DNA from: Actinomyces sp. AC-20-1
GTDB lineage: Bacteria > Actinomycetota > Actinomycetes > Actinomycetales > Actinomycetaceae
Assembly (NCBI RefSeq): GCF_023369555.1
Contig: NZ_JACJVC010000007.1
Coordinates: forward strand, 62,001-126,000
Length of the DNA: 64,000 nt
Reading direction: 5' to 3'
The position numbers and the translations under genes are program-made. The notes below the pieces were generated by a model. It did not search any database. It saw only the letters and a program-made list of their open reading frames with translations, and was not told the DNA's origin. This document shows, piece after piece, positions 18,253 to 29,754 of this stretch; position 1 is the stretch's first letter; every line of letters starts with the position of its first letter.

Positions 18253-19400
18253 AGGTCTACCTCCTCGTCCTGCTCATCGCCGCTGCGGTCACCTACGTCA
18301 CGGTGCCCGTCGTGCGGCACGTGGCGCTCGTGTCCAACGCCCTGACCCCCGTGCGCGCCCGCGACGTGCACACCGTGCCCATCCCCAGGCTCGGCGGCGT
18401 CGCCATGTTCGCCGGCTTCGCCACCGCCATCACCCTGGCCTCCCGCGTGCCCTACCTGCAGGCCTCCATCGACGACTCCGCCTGGGCCGTCGTCATCGGC
18501 GCCGGGATCGTGTGCCTGCTGGGCGTCGTGGACGACCTGTGGGACCTGGACTGGATGACCAAGCTCGCCGGGCAGGTCCTGGCCGCCGGCGTCATGGCCT
18601 GGCAGGGCGTCCAGCTCATCACCTTCCCCATCGGCGGGCTCACCATCGGCTCCTCGCGGCTGTCCCTCGTCTCCACCGTCCTCGTTGTGGTCGTGGCGAT
18701 GAACGCCGTCAACTTCGTCGACGGGCTCGACGGGCTCGCCGCCGGCATCATCGGCATCGGCGCGGTCGCCTTCTTCGCCTACGTGTACGTGCTCACCCGC
18801 ACCACCTCGCCGGAGTCCTACACCTCGCTGGCCGCCACCGTCGTCGCCGCCCTCATCGGCGTCTGCCTGGGCTTCCTGCCGCACAACTTCCATCCGGCGA
18901 CGATCTTCATGGGCGACTCCGGCTCCATGCAGCTCGGGCTCGTCTCCGCCGCCGGGACCATCATCGTCACCGGCCAGGTCGACCCCGCCACCTTCGAGGG
19001 CACCACCGCCGTGCCCGTCTTCCTGCCCGTGCTGCTGCCCCTGGCCGTCCTCCTGCTGCCCCTGACCGACATGGTCATGGCCGTCGTGCGACGCACCCGC
19101 GCCGGGCACAGCCCCTTCCACCCCGACCGCATGCACATGCACCACCGCCTGCTGGCCGCCGGCCACTCCCACCGCCGGGCCGTGCTCGTCATGTACGTGT
19201 GGGCCGCGGCCGTGTCCTTCCCCGCGGCGGCCCTGGCCTTCCTGCCCTGGCGGCAGGTCGCCGTCGGCGCCGTCGTGGCCGCCTTCGCCGCCCTGCTGGT
19301 CACCGCCGACCTCATGCCCGGGGTGCGCCACGTCCTGCGCGGCGGCCGCGGCCCCGGCAGGCACGCCGCCCCTGCCCGCAGCGACCAGGAGGAGCCGTGA
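18249..19400 (+). CDS. wecA: WecA/TagO-like polyprenyl-phosphate GlcNAc-1-phosphate transferase
   Basis: The 383-residue integral membrane enzyme has about eleven hydrophobic segments. It carries the family signatures NFVDGLDGLAAG (catalytic Asp region), FMGDSGSMQLG and the cytoplasmic His loop HPDRMHMHHRLL. It should transfer a GlcNAc-1-P (or related sugar phosphate) to a polyprenyl phosphate, starting cell-wall polymer or arabinogalactan-like synthesis. The start is a GTG overlapping the previous stop, and its own stop overlaps the next GTG. It is transcribed into the atp operon. Confidence 0.92.
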   Translation: MKVYLLVLLIAAAVTYVTVPVVRHVALVSNALTPVRARDVHTVPIPRLGGVAMFAGFATAITLASRVPYLQASIDDSAWAVVIGAGIVCLLGVVDDLWDLDWMTKLAGQVLAAGVMAWQGVQLITFPIGGLTIGSSRLSLVSTVLVVVVAMNAVNFVDGLDGLAAGIIGIGAVAFFAYVYVLTRTTSPESYTSLAATVVAALIGVCLGFLPHNFHPATIFMGDSGSMQLGLVSAAGTIIVTGQVDPATFEGTTAVPVFLPVLLPLAVLLLPLTDMVMAVVRRTRAGHSPFHPDRMHMHHRLLAAGHSHRRAVLVMYVWAAAVSFPAAALAFLPWRQVAVGAVVAAFAALLVTADLMPGVRHVLRGGRGPGRHAAPARSDQEEP

Positions 19401-19840
19401 GCCGGGCCCCGCGTCCCGCCACCGAGACCCACGGACGGGTCTTCCGCACCGCCGCCCGGCGCGTGGGCATCGTGGGGGCCGTCCTCGTCGCCCTCAGCCT
19501 GGCCGCCGGGGCCCTGAGCGGGGGGCCGGCCTGGTCCGGCGCCCTCTGGGGCGCCGGGGCCGGGGCCGCCCTGACCGCCATCACCGTCCTCGCCCTGTGG
19601 TTCCCGTGGGAGCGCCACCCCCTGCTCGCCTCCAGCGGCGTCATGCTCTCCTTCGCGGGCAAGGTCGCCGTCATGGTCGTGGTCGTGCTCCTGCTCGGGC
19701 CCCACCGCGAGTCCATCGACCCGGTGTGGTTCTTCGTGCCCCTGGCGGCCGTCCTGCTCACCGTCACCGGTGTCGAGATCGTCACACTGGCGGCCGGCCG
19801 GACCCTCACCGTCGAGCCCGTCGCCCGCCCGGAGGACTGA
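19397..19840 (+). CDS. AtpI-like small membrane protein at head of ATP synthase operon
   Basis: The 147-residue protein has four hydrophobic segments (about 23-42, 48-68, 76-101, 108-132) with basic N-terminal residues. Sequence similarity to AtpI is not obvious, but size, topology and place directly before atpB are those of AtpI, which helps assemble the c-ring. The GTG start overlaps the wecA stop. A 177-base gap with several GC-rich hairpins separates it from atpB. Confidence 0.65.
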   Translation: MSRAPRPATETHGRVFRTAARRVGIVGAVLVALSLAAGALSGGPAWSGALWGAGAGAALTAITVLALWFPWERHPLLASSGVMLSFAGKVAVMVVVVLLLGPHRESIDPVWFFVPLAAVLLTVTGVEIVTLAAGRTLTVEPVARPED

Positions 19841-19971
19841 GGCTGCGCCCGCAGGAGCGGGAAGGGGCCCCTCGGGGCCCGCGCCGCCCCCACGGGGGCG
19901 CTCCCGGAGGGGCGGGCGCGGCGCCCGGCCCCGCTCCGCAGGGACCTGCGACCTGGGCTATGGTTGGCCGC

Positions 19972-19999
19972 GGCGCCGTCCCCAGGAGGCGACGGCGCC
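19972..19999 (+). promoter_or_regulatory. Leader hairpin before atpB
   Basis: GGCGCCGTC at 19972-19980 pairs perfectly with 19991-19999 around a 10-base loop. It ends 8 bases before the AAGGAGG of atpB. It may stabilise the atp mRNA or tune initiation. The rest of 19841-20017 is very GC-rich with smaller inverted repeats. Confidence 0.4.
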
Positions 20000-20017
20000 C
20001 ATCAACAAGGAGGTCTG

Positions 20018-20854
20018 GTGATCACGAGCGCGAGCCTCGCAGCGAGCCTGACGGCGGCCGTCGGCGCCCGCCTGCCGATGTCCGACGCCGGTGGCTTCAC
20101 ACCGCCGTCGATCGACGACTTCTACCCCGAGCCCTTCGCCTTCCTCGGCACCCCCCTTGAGATGAACCGGGTCATGATGGTCCGCATGCTCATGGCGGTG
20201 GCCCTCGTGCTCGTCTTCGGCATCGGCGCCTCGCGCGCCCGGCTCGTGCCCGGCCGCCTCCAGAACATCCTCGAGATGCTTATCGGCTTCGTGCGCGTCA
20301 ACATCGCCGAGGAGATCCTCGGCAAGAAGCACGGCACCCAGTACGCCCCCGTGCTCACCACGATGTTCCTGGGGATCCTCTTCCTCAACATCTCCGGTGT
20401 CATCCCCGGCCTCCAGATCGCCTCCACCGGCGTCGTCGGCATGCCCCTGGTCTTCGCCCTCGTGTCCTACGTCGTCTTCATCTACGCGGGCATCCGGGCC
20501 AACGGCGTCGGCAGGTTCCTCAAGGGCACGGTCCTGCCCTCCGGCGTGCCCGGCTTCCTCGCCCCCCTCATCATCCCCATCGAGTTCCTCTCCAACCTCG
20601 TGCTGCGCCCGCTCACGCTCACCATCCGACTCATGGCCAACATGATCTCCGGGCACCTGCTGCTGAGCCTGTGCTTCATCGGCACGAACTTCCTGTTCGT
20701 CTACGCCTCCGCCGAGCTCAAGGCCGTCGGGGTCGTCACCCTGGCGGCCGGCATCGCCTTCATCCTGCTGGAGTCCTTCATCGCCGCCCTGCAGGCCTAC
20801 ATCTTCACCCTGCTCACCGCCGTCTACATCGAGTCCTCCGTCCACGTCCACTGA
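20018..20854 (+). CDS. atpB: F0F1 ATP synthase subunit a
   Basis: The 278-residue membrane subunit forms the proton half-channels beside the c-ring. The essential Arg is in the LRPLTLTIRLMANMISGH motif, and five to six hydrophobic segments are present. GTG at 20018 is chosen for the ideal AAGGAGG 5 bases upstream; the longer frame from 19964 has no ribosome site. It is the first structural gene of the operon B-E-F-H-A-G-D-C. Confidence 0.96.
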   Translation: MITSASLAASLTAAVGARLPMSDAGGFTPPSIDDFYPEPFAFLGTPLEMNRVMMVRMLMAVALVLVFGIGASRARLVPGRLQNILEMLIGFVRVNIAEEILGKKHGTQYAPVLTTMFLGILFLNISGVIPGLQIASTGVVGMPLVFALVSYVVFIYAGIRANGVGRFLKGTVLPSGVPGFLAPLIIPIEFLSNLVLRPLTLTIRLMANMISGHLLLSLCFIGTNFLFVYASAELKAVGVVTLAAGIAFILLESFIAALQAYIFTLLTAVYIESSVHVH

Positions 20855-20947
20855 CCGGCGCGAGACCCACCGCCCGCCCGGCACCCCGCCGGCACCCGAC
20901 CACCACGACCCTCCCGCCCTCAGGCGCCACCACCACAAGGAGACACC

Positions 20948-21157
20948 ATGAACATCACCGGCTCGATCACCGTCATCGGCTACGCCCTCGCCACCCTCGG
21001 CCCCGCCCTGGGCATCGGCATGGTCGTGTCCAAGACCCAGGAGGGCACCGCCCGCCAGCCCGAGGTCGCCGGCGCCCTGCGCACCAACATGTTCATCGGC
21101 GCCGCCCTCATCGAGGCCCTCGGCCTGCTCGGCTTCGCCGCCGGCTTCGTCTTCTGA
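20948..21157 (+). CDS. atpE: F0F1 ATP synthase subunit c
   Basis: This 69-residue hairpin proteolipid has two membrane helices and a polar loop (RQPEVAGALR). The ion-carrying carboxylate is Glu56 in GAALIEALGLLG. The Ala after Glu, in place of the Ser/Thr used by sodium rotors, favours proton coupling, although a Gln (Gln31) occurs in the first helix end. CAAGGAGACACC precedes the ATG. Confidence 0.96.
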   Translation: MNITGSITVIGYALATLGPALGIGMVVSKTQEGTARQPEVAGALRTNMFIGAALIEALGLLGFAAGFVF

Positions 21158-21171
21158 CCGAAGGCCCCGCC

Positions 21172-21771
21172 GTGACCATCGCTACCGCGGGCCCCGTGCT
21201 CGCCACCGTGCTCCCGGCGAGCGGTGCACCCGAGGGCATCGGCCTGTTCATCCCCCACCTGCCGGACCTCATCTGGGGAACGGTCGCCTTCGCGCTCATC
21301 GCCGTCGTGCTCATCAGGTACGCCCTGCCCCGCTTCAACGCGGTGCTCGACGAGCGCACCCGGACCATCGAGGAGGGCCTGGCCCTCACTGAGAAGGCCA
21401 AGGGGGACCAGAAGGACGCCGAGCTCAAGGCCGCCCGCATCGTCGAGGAGGCCCGCCGCGAGGCCGCCTCCCTGCGCGAGAGCGCCCAGGCAGAGGCCAA
21501 GGAGATCGTCACCGCCGCACGCACCGAGGCCCAGGGCGAGGCCGCCCGCGTCCTCGAGGCCGCCCGGCGCCAGGTCCAGGCCGACAGGCAGGCGGCCCAG
21601 ATGAGCCTGCGCACCGACGTCGGCCTGCTCGCCTCGACCCTCGCCGAGAAGATCGTCGGGGAGCAGCTGACGGACACCGCGCTGTCCGCCCGCGTCATCG
21701 ACCGCTTCCTCGACGAGCTCGACGCCCAGACCACCACGGTGGCCGCCGGCGCTGCGGGGGAGCCCCGGTGA
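21172..21771 (+). CDS. atpF: F0F1 ATP synthase subunit b
   Basis: The 199-residue peripheral-stalk subunit has a membrane helix at about 33-52 (DLIWGTVAFALIAVVLI) followed by a long charged coiled coil (about 60-180). GTG at 21172 is the best in-frame start, 14 bases after atpE, with only a weak GAAGG before it. Its end overlaps atpH by GTGA. Confidence 0.93.
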   Translation: MTIATAGPVLATVLPASGAPEGIGLFIPHLPDLIWGTVAFALIAVVLIRYALPRFNAVLDERTRTIEEGLALTEKAKGDQKDAELKAARIVEEARREAASLRESAQAEAKEIVTAARTEAQGEAARVLEAARRQVQADRQAAQMSLRTDVGLLASTLAEKIVGEQLTDTALSARVIDRFLDELDAQTTTVAAGAAGEPR

Positions 21772-22583
21772 ACACCGGTACCGCCGCCTCCCGGGCCGCC
21801 GCGAGCCAGGCGTGGACCCCCGTCCTGCTCGCCGCCGGCGCGCAGGGGCTCGAGCTCGGTGAGCAGATCCTCCAGGTCGCCCACCAGGTCGCGGTCCGCT
21901 CCCTGCGCGGACCGCTCACCGACCCCGCCCGCACCGCCGACGACAAGGCGGCCCTCGCCGCGCGGCTGCTCACCGGCAGGGTGGACGAGCGCGTCGTCGC
22001 CCTGCTCCAGGCGCTCGTGCGCGGACGCTGGTCCAAGCCGGTCGACCTCGTCAGCGCCCTGCACGACCTCGGCATCGAGGCCGTCCTGTCCGGCGCCCGC
22101 ACCGGCGGCACCATCAGCGCCGTCGAGCAGGAGCTCTTCGACGTCGCCGAGGTCCTGGGCCGGGACCGCGAGCTGCGCAGCGCCCTCGGGCCCTCGCGCC
22201 GCACCGAGACCGAGGCGCGCGTGCGCCTGGCCCACCGGGTCTTCGGCCCCCACCTGAGCGCCTCGGCCCTGAGCCTGCTCACCTGGTGCGTGCGCCACCA
22301 CGCCGAGGGGGGCGTGCCCGCCAACCTGCGCCGCGTCACCGAGCTCGCCGCTGCCATGCAGCAGCGGGTCATCGCCGACGTCGTCACCGCGGTGCCCATG
22401 ACCGCCGCCCAGGAGGAGCGCCTGCGCGCCCTGCTGGCCCGCCGTGCGGGCAGCGAGGTCGAGCTCAACACCCTCGTCGACCCCCAGGTCGTCGGTGGGG
22501 TCAAGGTCACCGTCCGTGACACCGTCATCGACTCCACCGTGCGCTCCACCGTCCTGGGACTGCGCAGCGCCCTGGTGGGCTGA
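21768..22583 (+). CDS. atpH: F0F1 ATP synthase subunit delta
   Basis: The 271-residue stator subunit is long, as usual in actinobacteria. The N-terminal helical bundle (about 20-125) is followed by the conserved C-terminal region with [19 protein letters not shown] and a Gly-Gly-Val-Lys-Val turn before the last helix. It links subunit b to the alpha3beta3 head. GTG start overlaps the atpF stop. Confidence 0.93.
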   Translation: MNTGTAASRAAASQAWTPVLLAAGAQGLELGEQILQVAHQVAVRSLRGPLTDPARTADDKAALAARLLTGRVDERVVALLQALVRGRWSKPVDLVSALHDLGIEAVLSGARTGGTISAVEQELFDVAEVLGRDRELRSALGPSRRTETEARVRLAHRVFGPHLSASALSLLTWCVRHHAEGGVPANLRRVTELAAAMQQRVIADVVTAVPMTAAQEERLRALLARRAGSEVELNTLVDPQVVGGVKVTVRDTVIDSTVRSTVLGLRSALVG

Positions 22584-22657
22584 GCCCACCGCACCCCACA
22601 GACACCCGCCGGGCCGCACCCGCCGACCGGCACACACGAACCACAAGGAGACGACAG

Positions 22658-24289
22658 ATGGCAGAGCTGACCATCAGGCCGGAGGAGATCCGCTCCGCGC
22701 TCGACGAGTTCGTCGAGTCCTACACGCCCGCCGAGGTCGCCGCCGAGGAGGTCGGGCACGTCGTCTTCACCGCCGACGGCATCGCCCACGTCGAGGGCCT
22801 GCCCGGCGTCATGGCCAACGAGCTGCTCACCTTCGAGGACGGCACCGCCGGACTGGCCATGAACCTCGACGAGCGCCAGATCGGCGTCGTCATCCTCGGT
22901 GACTTCACCGGCATCGACGAGGGCCAGACCGTGCGCCGTACCGGCGAGGTCCTGTCCGTGCCCGTCGGCGACGGCTACCTCGGGCGCGTCGTCGACCCGC
23001 TGGGCCGCCCCATCGACGGCCTGGGCGAGATCGCCTCCGAGGGCCGCCGCGCCCTCGAGCTCCAGGCCCCCGGCGTCATGGCCCGCAAGTCCGTCCACGA
23101 GCCGCTGCAGACGGGCCTCAAGGCCATCGACTCGATGATCCCGGTCGGCCGCGGCCAGCGCCAGCTCATCATCGGTGACCGCAAGACCGGCAAGACCGCC
23201 ATCGCCCTGGACACCATCCTCAACCAGAAGGCCGCCTGGGACACCGGCGACCCGGCCCAGCAGGTGCGCTGCATCTACGTCGCCACCGGCCAGAAGGGCT
23301 CGACCATCGCCTCGGTGCGCGCCACCCTCGAGGAGCGCGGCGCCCTGGAGTACACGACGATCATCGCCTCCCCGGCCTCCGACCCCGCCGGCTTCAAGTA
23401 CCTGTCGCCGTACACCGGCTCCGCCATCGGCCAGCACTGGATGTACGCCGGCAAGCACGTCCTCATCGTCTTCGACGACCTGTCCAAGCAGGCCGAGGCC
23501 TACCGCGCCGTCTCCCTGCTCCTGCGCCGTCCGCCGGGCCGCGAGGCCTACCCGGGTGACGTCTTCTACCTGCACTCGCGCCTGCTGGAGCGCTGCGCCA
23601 AGCTCTCCGACGAGCTCGGCGCCGGCTCGATGACCGGCCTGCCGATCATCGAGACGAAGGCCAACGACGTCTCGGCATACATCCCGACCAACGTCATCTC
23701 CATCACCGACGGCCAGATCTTCCTGCAGTCGGACCTGTTCAACTCCAACCAGCGTCCCGCCGTCGACGTCGGCGTCTCCGTCTCGCGAGTCGGAGGCTCC
23801 GCCCAGATCAAGGCGATGAAGAAGGTCGCCGGCACGCTCAAGATCACGCTCGCGCAGTACCGCTCGATGCAGGCCTTCGCGATGTTCGCCTCCGACCTGG
23901 ACGCCGCCACCCGCCAGCAGCTCACCCGCGGTGAGCGCCTCATGGAGCTGCTCAAGCAGCCCCAGTTCACGCCCTACCCCGTCGAGGAGCAGGTCGTCAG
24001 CGTCTGGACCGGCACCAACGGCTACCTCGACGACCTCGAGGTAGCCGAGGTCCTGCCCTTCGAGGAGTCCCTCCTGGGCTACCTGCGCCGCAGCTCCACC
24101 GTGCTCGCCACCATCCGTGAGACCGGACAGCTCACCGAGGAGACCGAGGAGCGCCTGCGCGCCGACGTCGAGGCCTTCCGCGCGTCCTACGCGGCCGGCG
24201 GCCGCCTGCTCCCGGGCGAGGTCTCCCTCGAGGAGGACGAGGCCCCCGCTGAGCGCACGGCCGAGCGGATCGTCCGCAAGAGGGGCTGA
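22658..24289 (+). CDS. atpA: F0F1 ATP synthase subunit alpha
   Basis: The 543-residue subunit carries the regulatory nucleotide site with P-loop [13 protein letters not shown] near residue 173 and the downstream [15 protein letters not shown] signature. Length and order fit the family. The start ATG follows CAAGGAGACGAC. It forms the hexameric head with AtpD. Confidence 0.97.
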   Translation: MAELTIRPEEIRSALDEFVESYTPAEVAAEEVGHVVFTADGIAHVEGLPGVMANELLTFEDGTAGLAMNLDERQIGVVILGDFTGIDEGQTVRRTGEVLSVPVGDGYLGRVVDPLGRPIDGLGEIASEGRRALELQAPGVMARKSVHEPLQTGLKAIDSMIPVGRGQRQLIIGDRKTGKTAIALDTILNQKAAWDTGDPAQQVRCIYVATGQKGSTIASVRATLEERGALEYTTIIASPASDPAGFKYLSPYTGSAIGQHWMYAGKHVLIVFDDLSKQAEAYRAVSLLLRRPPGREAYPGDVFYLHSRLLERCAKLSDELGAGSMTGLPIIETKANDVSAYIPTNVISITDGQIFLQSDLFNSNQRPAVDVGVSVSRVGGSAQIKAMKKVAGTLKITLAQYRSMQAFAMFASDLDAATRQQLTRGERLMELLKQPQFTPYPVEEQVVSVWTGTNGYLDDLEVAEVLPFEESLLGYLRRSSTVLATIRETGQLTEETEERLRADVEAFRASYAAGGRLLPGEVSLEEDEAPAERTAERIVRKRG

Positions 24290-26737
<2,448 letters not shown>

Positions 26738-26754
26738 GCACGGGTGGCACGCAG

Positions 26755-27099
26755 ATGAGCTCCTCCCGCACGCTCGTAGTCGAGGTCGTCTCCCGGCGCG
26801 GCGGCACCGCCTTCGCCGGCCGGGCCGCCAGCGTCTCGGTGCCGCTGGACGACGGCGAGCTGGGCGTCCTGCCCGGGCGCCAGCCGATCCTCGCCCTCCT
26901 GGGGCGCGGCGCCGTGCGCGTGACGCTGGCCGACGGCACCACCGAGCGCATCGAGGTCGCCGGCGGCTTCTGCTCGGTGGACCACGACGTCGTCACCGTC
27001 GCCGCGGACCGCACCGGGGACGAGATCACCGGCACCGCCGCCGACTTCGACCTCATGGCCGAGCACGTGGTGGACACCGCCTCCGAGGACCTGGACTGA
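26755..27099 (+). CDS. atpC: F0F1 ATP synthase subunit epsilon
   Basis: The 114-residue protein contains the N-terminal beta sandwich (LGVLPGRQPILALLGRGAVRV). It lacks most of the C-terminal inhibitory helix pair found in longer epsilon subunits, as is common in actinobacteria. It begins 17 bases after atpD and ends the ATP synthase set. Confidence 0.95.
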   Translation: MSSSRTLVVEVVSRRGGTAFAGRAASVSVPLDDGELGVLPGRQPILALLGRGAVRVTLADGTTERIEVAGGFCSVDHDVVTVAADRTGDEITGTAADFDLMAEHVVDTASEDLD

Positions 27100-27100
27100 C

Positions 27101-27505
27101 ATGGCGACGGCCGGGTGGTGCGCGCTGGGGCTGGTCGCCCTCGTGCTGCTGCTCGCCGTCGCCTTCCTCCTGAGGATCCGGGTCCTGGCCTCCAGCGTGG
27201 GCTCCTTCGAGTGCGCGCTGCGCCCGGCGGGGACCGCCCGGCTCATGAGCGGGGTCGCCGCCTTCGGGGACGAGGCCATCACCTGGCACCGGCTTGTGTC
27301 CCTCAGCCCCTGGCCGCGCTACCGCATGGCCCGAGAGGTCTTCGAGATCAACGAGTCCCACCCGCGGGGCGCGGACGGGCGGGTCATCGACGTCAGCTGC
27401 ACGGTCGGCGGCCAGAGGCTCGAGCTGGCGATGCTCGAGGACTCCCACTCGGCGCTCGTGGCCTGGCTCGAGTCCGCCGCTCCCAGCCAGCCGCGGCTGT
27501 TCTGA
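27101..27505 (+). CDS. DUF2550 membrane-anchored protein
   Basis: This 134-residue protein has one N-terminal membrane helix (about 5-25) and a cytoplasmic domain with HRLVSLSPWPRYRMAREVFE and the later VIDVSCTVGGQRLELAM. It matches the actinobacterial DUF2550 family, which is almost always found right after atpC. The function is unknown. It begins one base after the atpC stop and must be cotranscribed with the atp genes. Confidence 0.85.
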   Translation: MATAGWCALGLVALVLLLAVAFLLRIRVLASSVGSFECALRPAGTARLMSGVAAFGDEAITWHRLVSLSPWPRYRMAREVFEINESHPRGADGRVIDVSCTVGGQRLELAMLEDSHSALVAWLESAAPSQPRLF

Positions 27506-27599
27506 GCGCGGTCCGCCGGGAGAACGAGGCGGGCCGGGTGGGTCGGGACCCGTGCCCGGGGCGTCCGGGGGCCGGCCCGGCAGCCGGTAGGCTGCGCGG

Positions 27600-28295
27600 G
27601 TGCGCGTCGTCATTGCCTCCTGCTCCGTGGACTACTCCGGCCGCCTGGACGCCCACCTGCCCCAGGCGCGCCGCCTCATCATGGTCAAGGCCGACGGCTC
27701 GGTCCTCGTCCACTCCGACGGCGGCTCCTACAAGCCGCTGAACTGGATGAGCCCGCCCGCGCGGCTGAGCGAGGTCGAGCCCGACGAGGAGGACCTCGAG
27801 GCCGGCGTCACCGCCCGCTGGGAGGTGCGGGCCGCCAAGAGCGACGACCGCCTCGTCATCCGGATCTTCGAGGTCGTCTCCGACTCCAGTGTGGACCTCG
27901 GCGTCGACCCGGGCCTGACCAAGGACGGCGTGGAGGCCCACCTGCAGGAGCTGCTGGCGGACCAGCCCGAGGTGCTGGGAGCCGGCTGGCACACCGTGCG
28001 CCGCGAGCACCCCACGCCCATCGGGCCCGTCGACCTGCTCGTGCGCGACGCTGACGGCGGCTCCTGGGCCGTGGAGGTCAAGCGCGTGGGCGGCATCGAC
28101 GGCGTCGAGCAGCTCACCCGCTACCTCAGCATGCTCGAGCGCGACCCCCTGCTCGCCCCCGTGCGCGGGGTCTTCGCCGCCCAGACCATCAAGCCGCAGG
28201 CCCGCGTGCTCGCTGAGGACCGTGGCATCCGCTGCGTCGTGCTCGACTACGACGCCATGCGCGGCCTCGACGACCCCACGACCCGCCTCTTCTGA
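27600..28295 (+). CDS. nucS: Mismatch-specific endonuclease NucS/EndoMS
   Basis: The 231-residue nuclease replaces MutS/MutL mismatch repair in most actinobacteria by cutting both strands at mismatches. The C-terminal PD-(D/E)xK core shows catalytic GPVDLLV (Asp) and WAVEVKR (Glu, Lys). The N-terminal dimerisation domain starts [21 protein letters not shown]. It starts at GTG 27600. The C-terminus ends in TRLF, compatible with clamp binding. Confidence 0.95.
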   Translation: MRVVIASCSVDYSGRLDAHLPQARRLIMVKADGSVLVHSDGGSYKPLNWMSPPARLSEVEPDEEDLEAGVTARWEVRAAKSDDRLVIRIFEVVSDSSVDLGVDPGLTKDGVEAHLQELLADQPEVLGAGWHTVRREHPTPIGPVDLLVRDADGGSWAVEVKRVGGIDGVEQLTRYLSMLERDPLLAPVRGVFAAQTIKPQARVLAEDRGIRCVVLDYDAMRGLDDPTTRLF

Positions 28296-28340
28296 GGCGT
28301 CGTCGCCTCCGACGCACCGACGCCACGGCAGGAGCCTCCC

Positions 28341-29660
28341 GTGCCCGCACCCTCGACCACCGCAGCCGCCTCCACCACCCCGACCGCCTCAGTCACCGGC
28401 TCGCCGTCGGCCGCCCTGCGGGAGGTGTCCCTGCTGCGCATCGTCGCCCAGGGCCTCGTGAGCGCCACGAGCGCGCCCGACGTCGCCGAGGCGGTGCGGC
28501 GCCAGCTGGCCATCCAGGGCCAGCAGGTCTCCGCCGTCCCGCACGCCCTGCTCTCGCGCACCACGGGCACCCGGATGGCCGAGGTCGAGCGGGCCTTCGC
28601 CTCCGGCCGGCTCGTGCGCTCCTGGCCCATGCGCGGCACGGTCCACATCACCACGGCCGAGGACCACCACTGGTTGCGCGAGGCCCTCGCCCACCGCACC
28701 GACTCGTGGGCTGCGGCCTCATGGCAGCACCTGGGACTCACCCCCGCCGACGTCGACCGGGCCGGCGAGACGGCGCTCGCTCTCATCGCCGAGGAGGGAC
28801 CGCTCACCCGCTCCCGGCTCATGGGGGCCTGGGGCGAGACCGGTCTGCTGGGCGCTGTCGGGGAGGCGGCATCCGCCACCAGCGCCGGGCGGCGGCGCCA
28901 CCTCCTCGTGCACCTGCACCGCCTCGGCGTCCTGGTCCAGGGGCCGCGCGGCACCAACGAGCACCTCGTCGTCGACGCCCGCAGCCTGCCGGCAGCCTCG
29001 ACCGGACCGGGCGGGGCGAACGGGGCCCGCCGCGGCTCCGACGGTCACCGTGCCGCCCTGGCGGAGATCGCGCGCCGCTACGCCACGAGCCACGGCCCGG
29101 TGACGGCGGCGGACCTGTCGCGCTGGACGACCCTCCCCCTGGGGGAGGCCGTGCGGGCGCTGGAGGACGCCCTCGAGATGACGAACGCTGCCGGCTACGC
29201 GGCGGGGGAGGTGCGCGCCGCTGAGCGCGGGCTCGTGCCCCTGAGCCGTGCCCGGGTGGAGGAGGGGCCCCGCGGTGGCCTCGTCGTGACGGGGGCCGGG
29301 GGCGCGGCGGCGCCGTCGGCGCGCGAGCGCGCCACGACCCTCTACCTGCGCGCGGACCTGCCGGACCTGCTGGAGGCCTCACGGCGCCAGGCCCGCGCCA
29401 CGCTCTTCCTCCCCTCCTTCGACGAGCTGCACGTGGGTTACAAGGACCGCAGCTGCCTGACGGATGAGGCGGGTGAGCGGCTCATCTGCCCGGGGGCCAA
29501 CGGCATGTTCCGGCCACTGCTCGTCGACCGTGGGCGCGTGGTTGCGGTGCGGCCGGTGGGGCAGGGGCTCATCTGGGACCGGTCGGTGCGGCGCTCGGCG
29601 CGCCTGGAGACGGACGTGGAGCGGGCGGTGGGGCGCATGGAGAGGCGGCTGTCCTCCTGA
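28341..29660 (+). CDS. Winged-helix DNA-binding domain protein (HTH_42/YcaQ-like superfamily)
   Basis: The 439-residue protein fits the PF06224-type family: an N-terminal AEAVRRQLAIQGQQV region, the RTVHITT-like segment MRGTVHITTAEDHHWLREAL, and a C-terminal LFLPSFDELHVGYKDRS motif that is diagnostic for the family. Relatives include DNA glycosylases of the YcaQ/AlkZ type, so a DNA repair role is possible next to nucS, but the catalytic QxQ/QxD pattern was not checked by alignment. The GTG at 28341 follows GGCAGGAGCCTCCC. Confidence 0.75.
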   Translation: MPAPSTTAAASTTPTASVTGSPSAALREVSLLRIVAQGLVSATSAPDVAEAVRRQLAIQGQQVSAVPHALLSRTTGTRMAEVERAFASGRLVRSWPMRGTVHITTAEDHHWLREALAHRTDSWAAASWQHLGLTPADVDRAGETALALIAEEGPLTRSRLMGAWGETGLLGAVGEAASATSAGRRRHLLVHLHRLGVLVQGPRGTNEHLVVDARSLPAASTGPGGANGARRGSDGHRAALAEIARRYATSHGPVTAADLSRWTTLPLGEAVRALEDALEMTNAAGYAAGEVRAAERGLVPLSRARVEEGPRGGLVVTGAGGAAAPSARERATTLYLRADLPDLLEASRRQARATLFLPSFDELHVGYKDRSCLTDEAGERLICPGANGMFRPLLVDRGRVVAVRPVGQGLIWDRSVRRSARLETDVERAVGRMERRLSS

Positions 29661-29718
29661 GGCGCCGCGTGCTCCACGCCCCTCGCGTGGGCCCTTCCCA
29701 CCAGTAGGCATCAGACGT

Positions 29719-29748
29719 CAGACAACTCGTGGTCGGGAGGCGTATGCT
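29719..29748 (+). promoter_or_regulatory. Candidate nagA promoter, possibly leaderless
   Basis: TATGCT at 29743-29748 lies 6 bases before the nagA ATG. A CAGACA at 29719-29724 is placed 18 bases upstream of it. Initiation 6-7 bases after the -10 would fall at the A of the ATG, so the transcript may lack a leader. A GGGAGG at 29735-29740 is too far (14 bases) to be a good ribosome site. Confidence 0.4.
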
Positions 29749-29754
29749 CGCCCC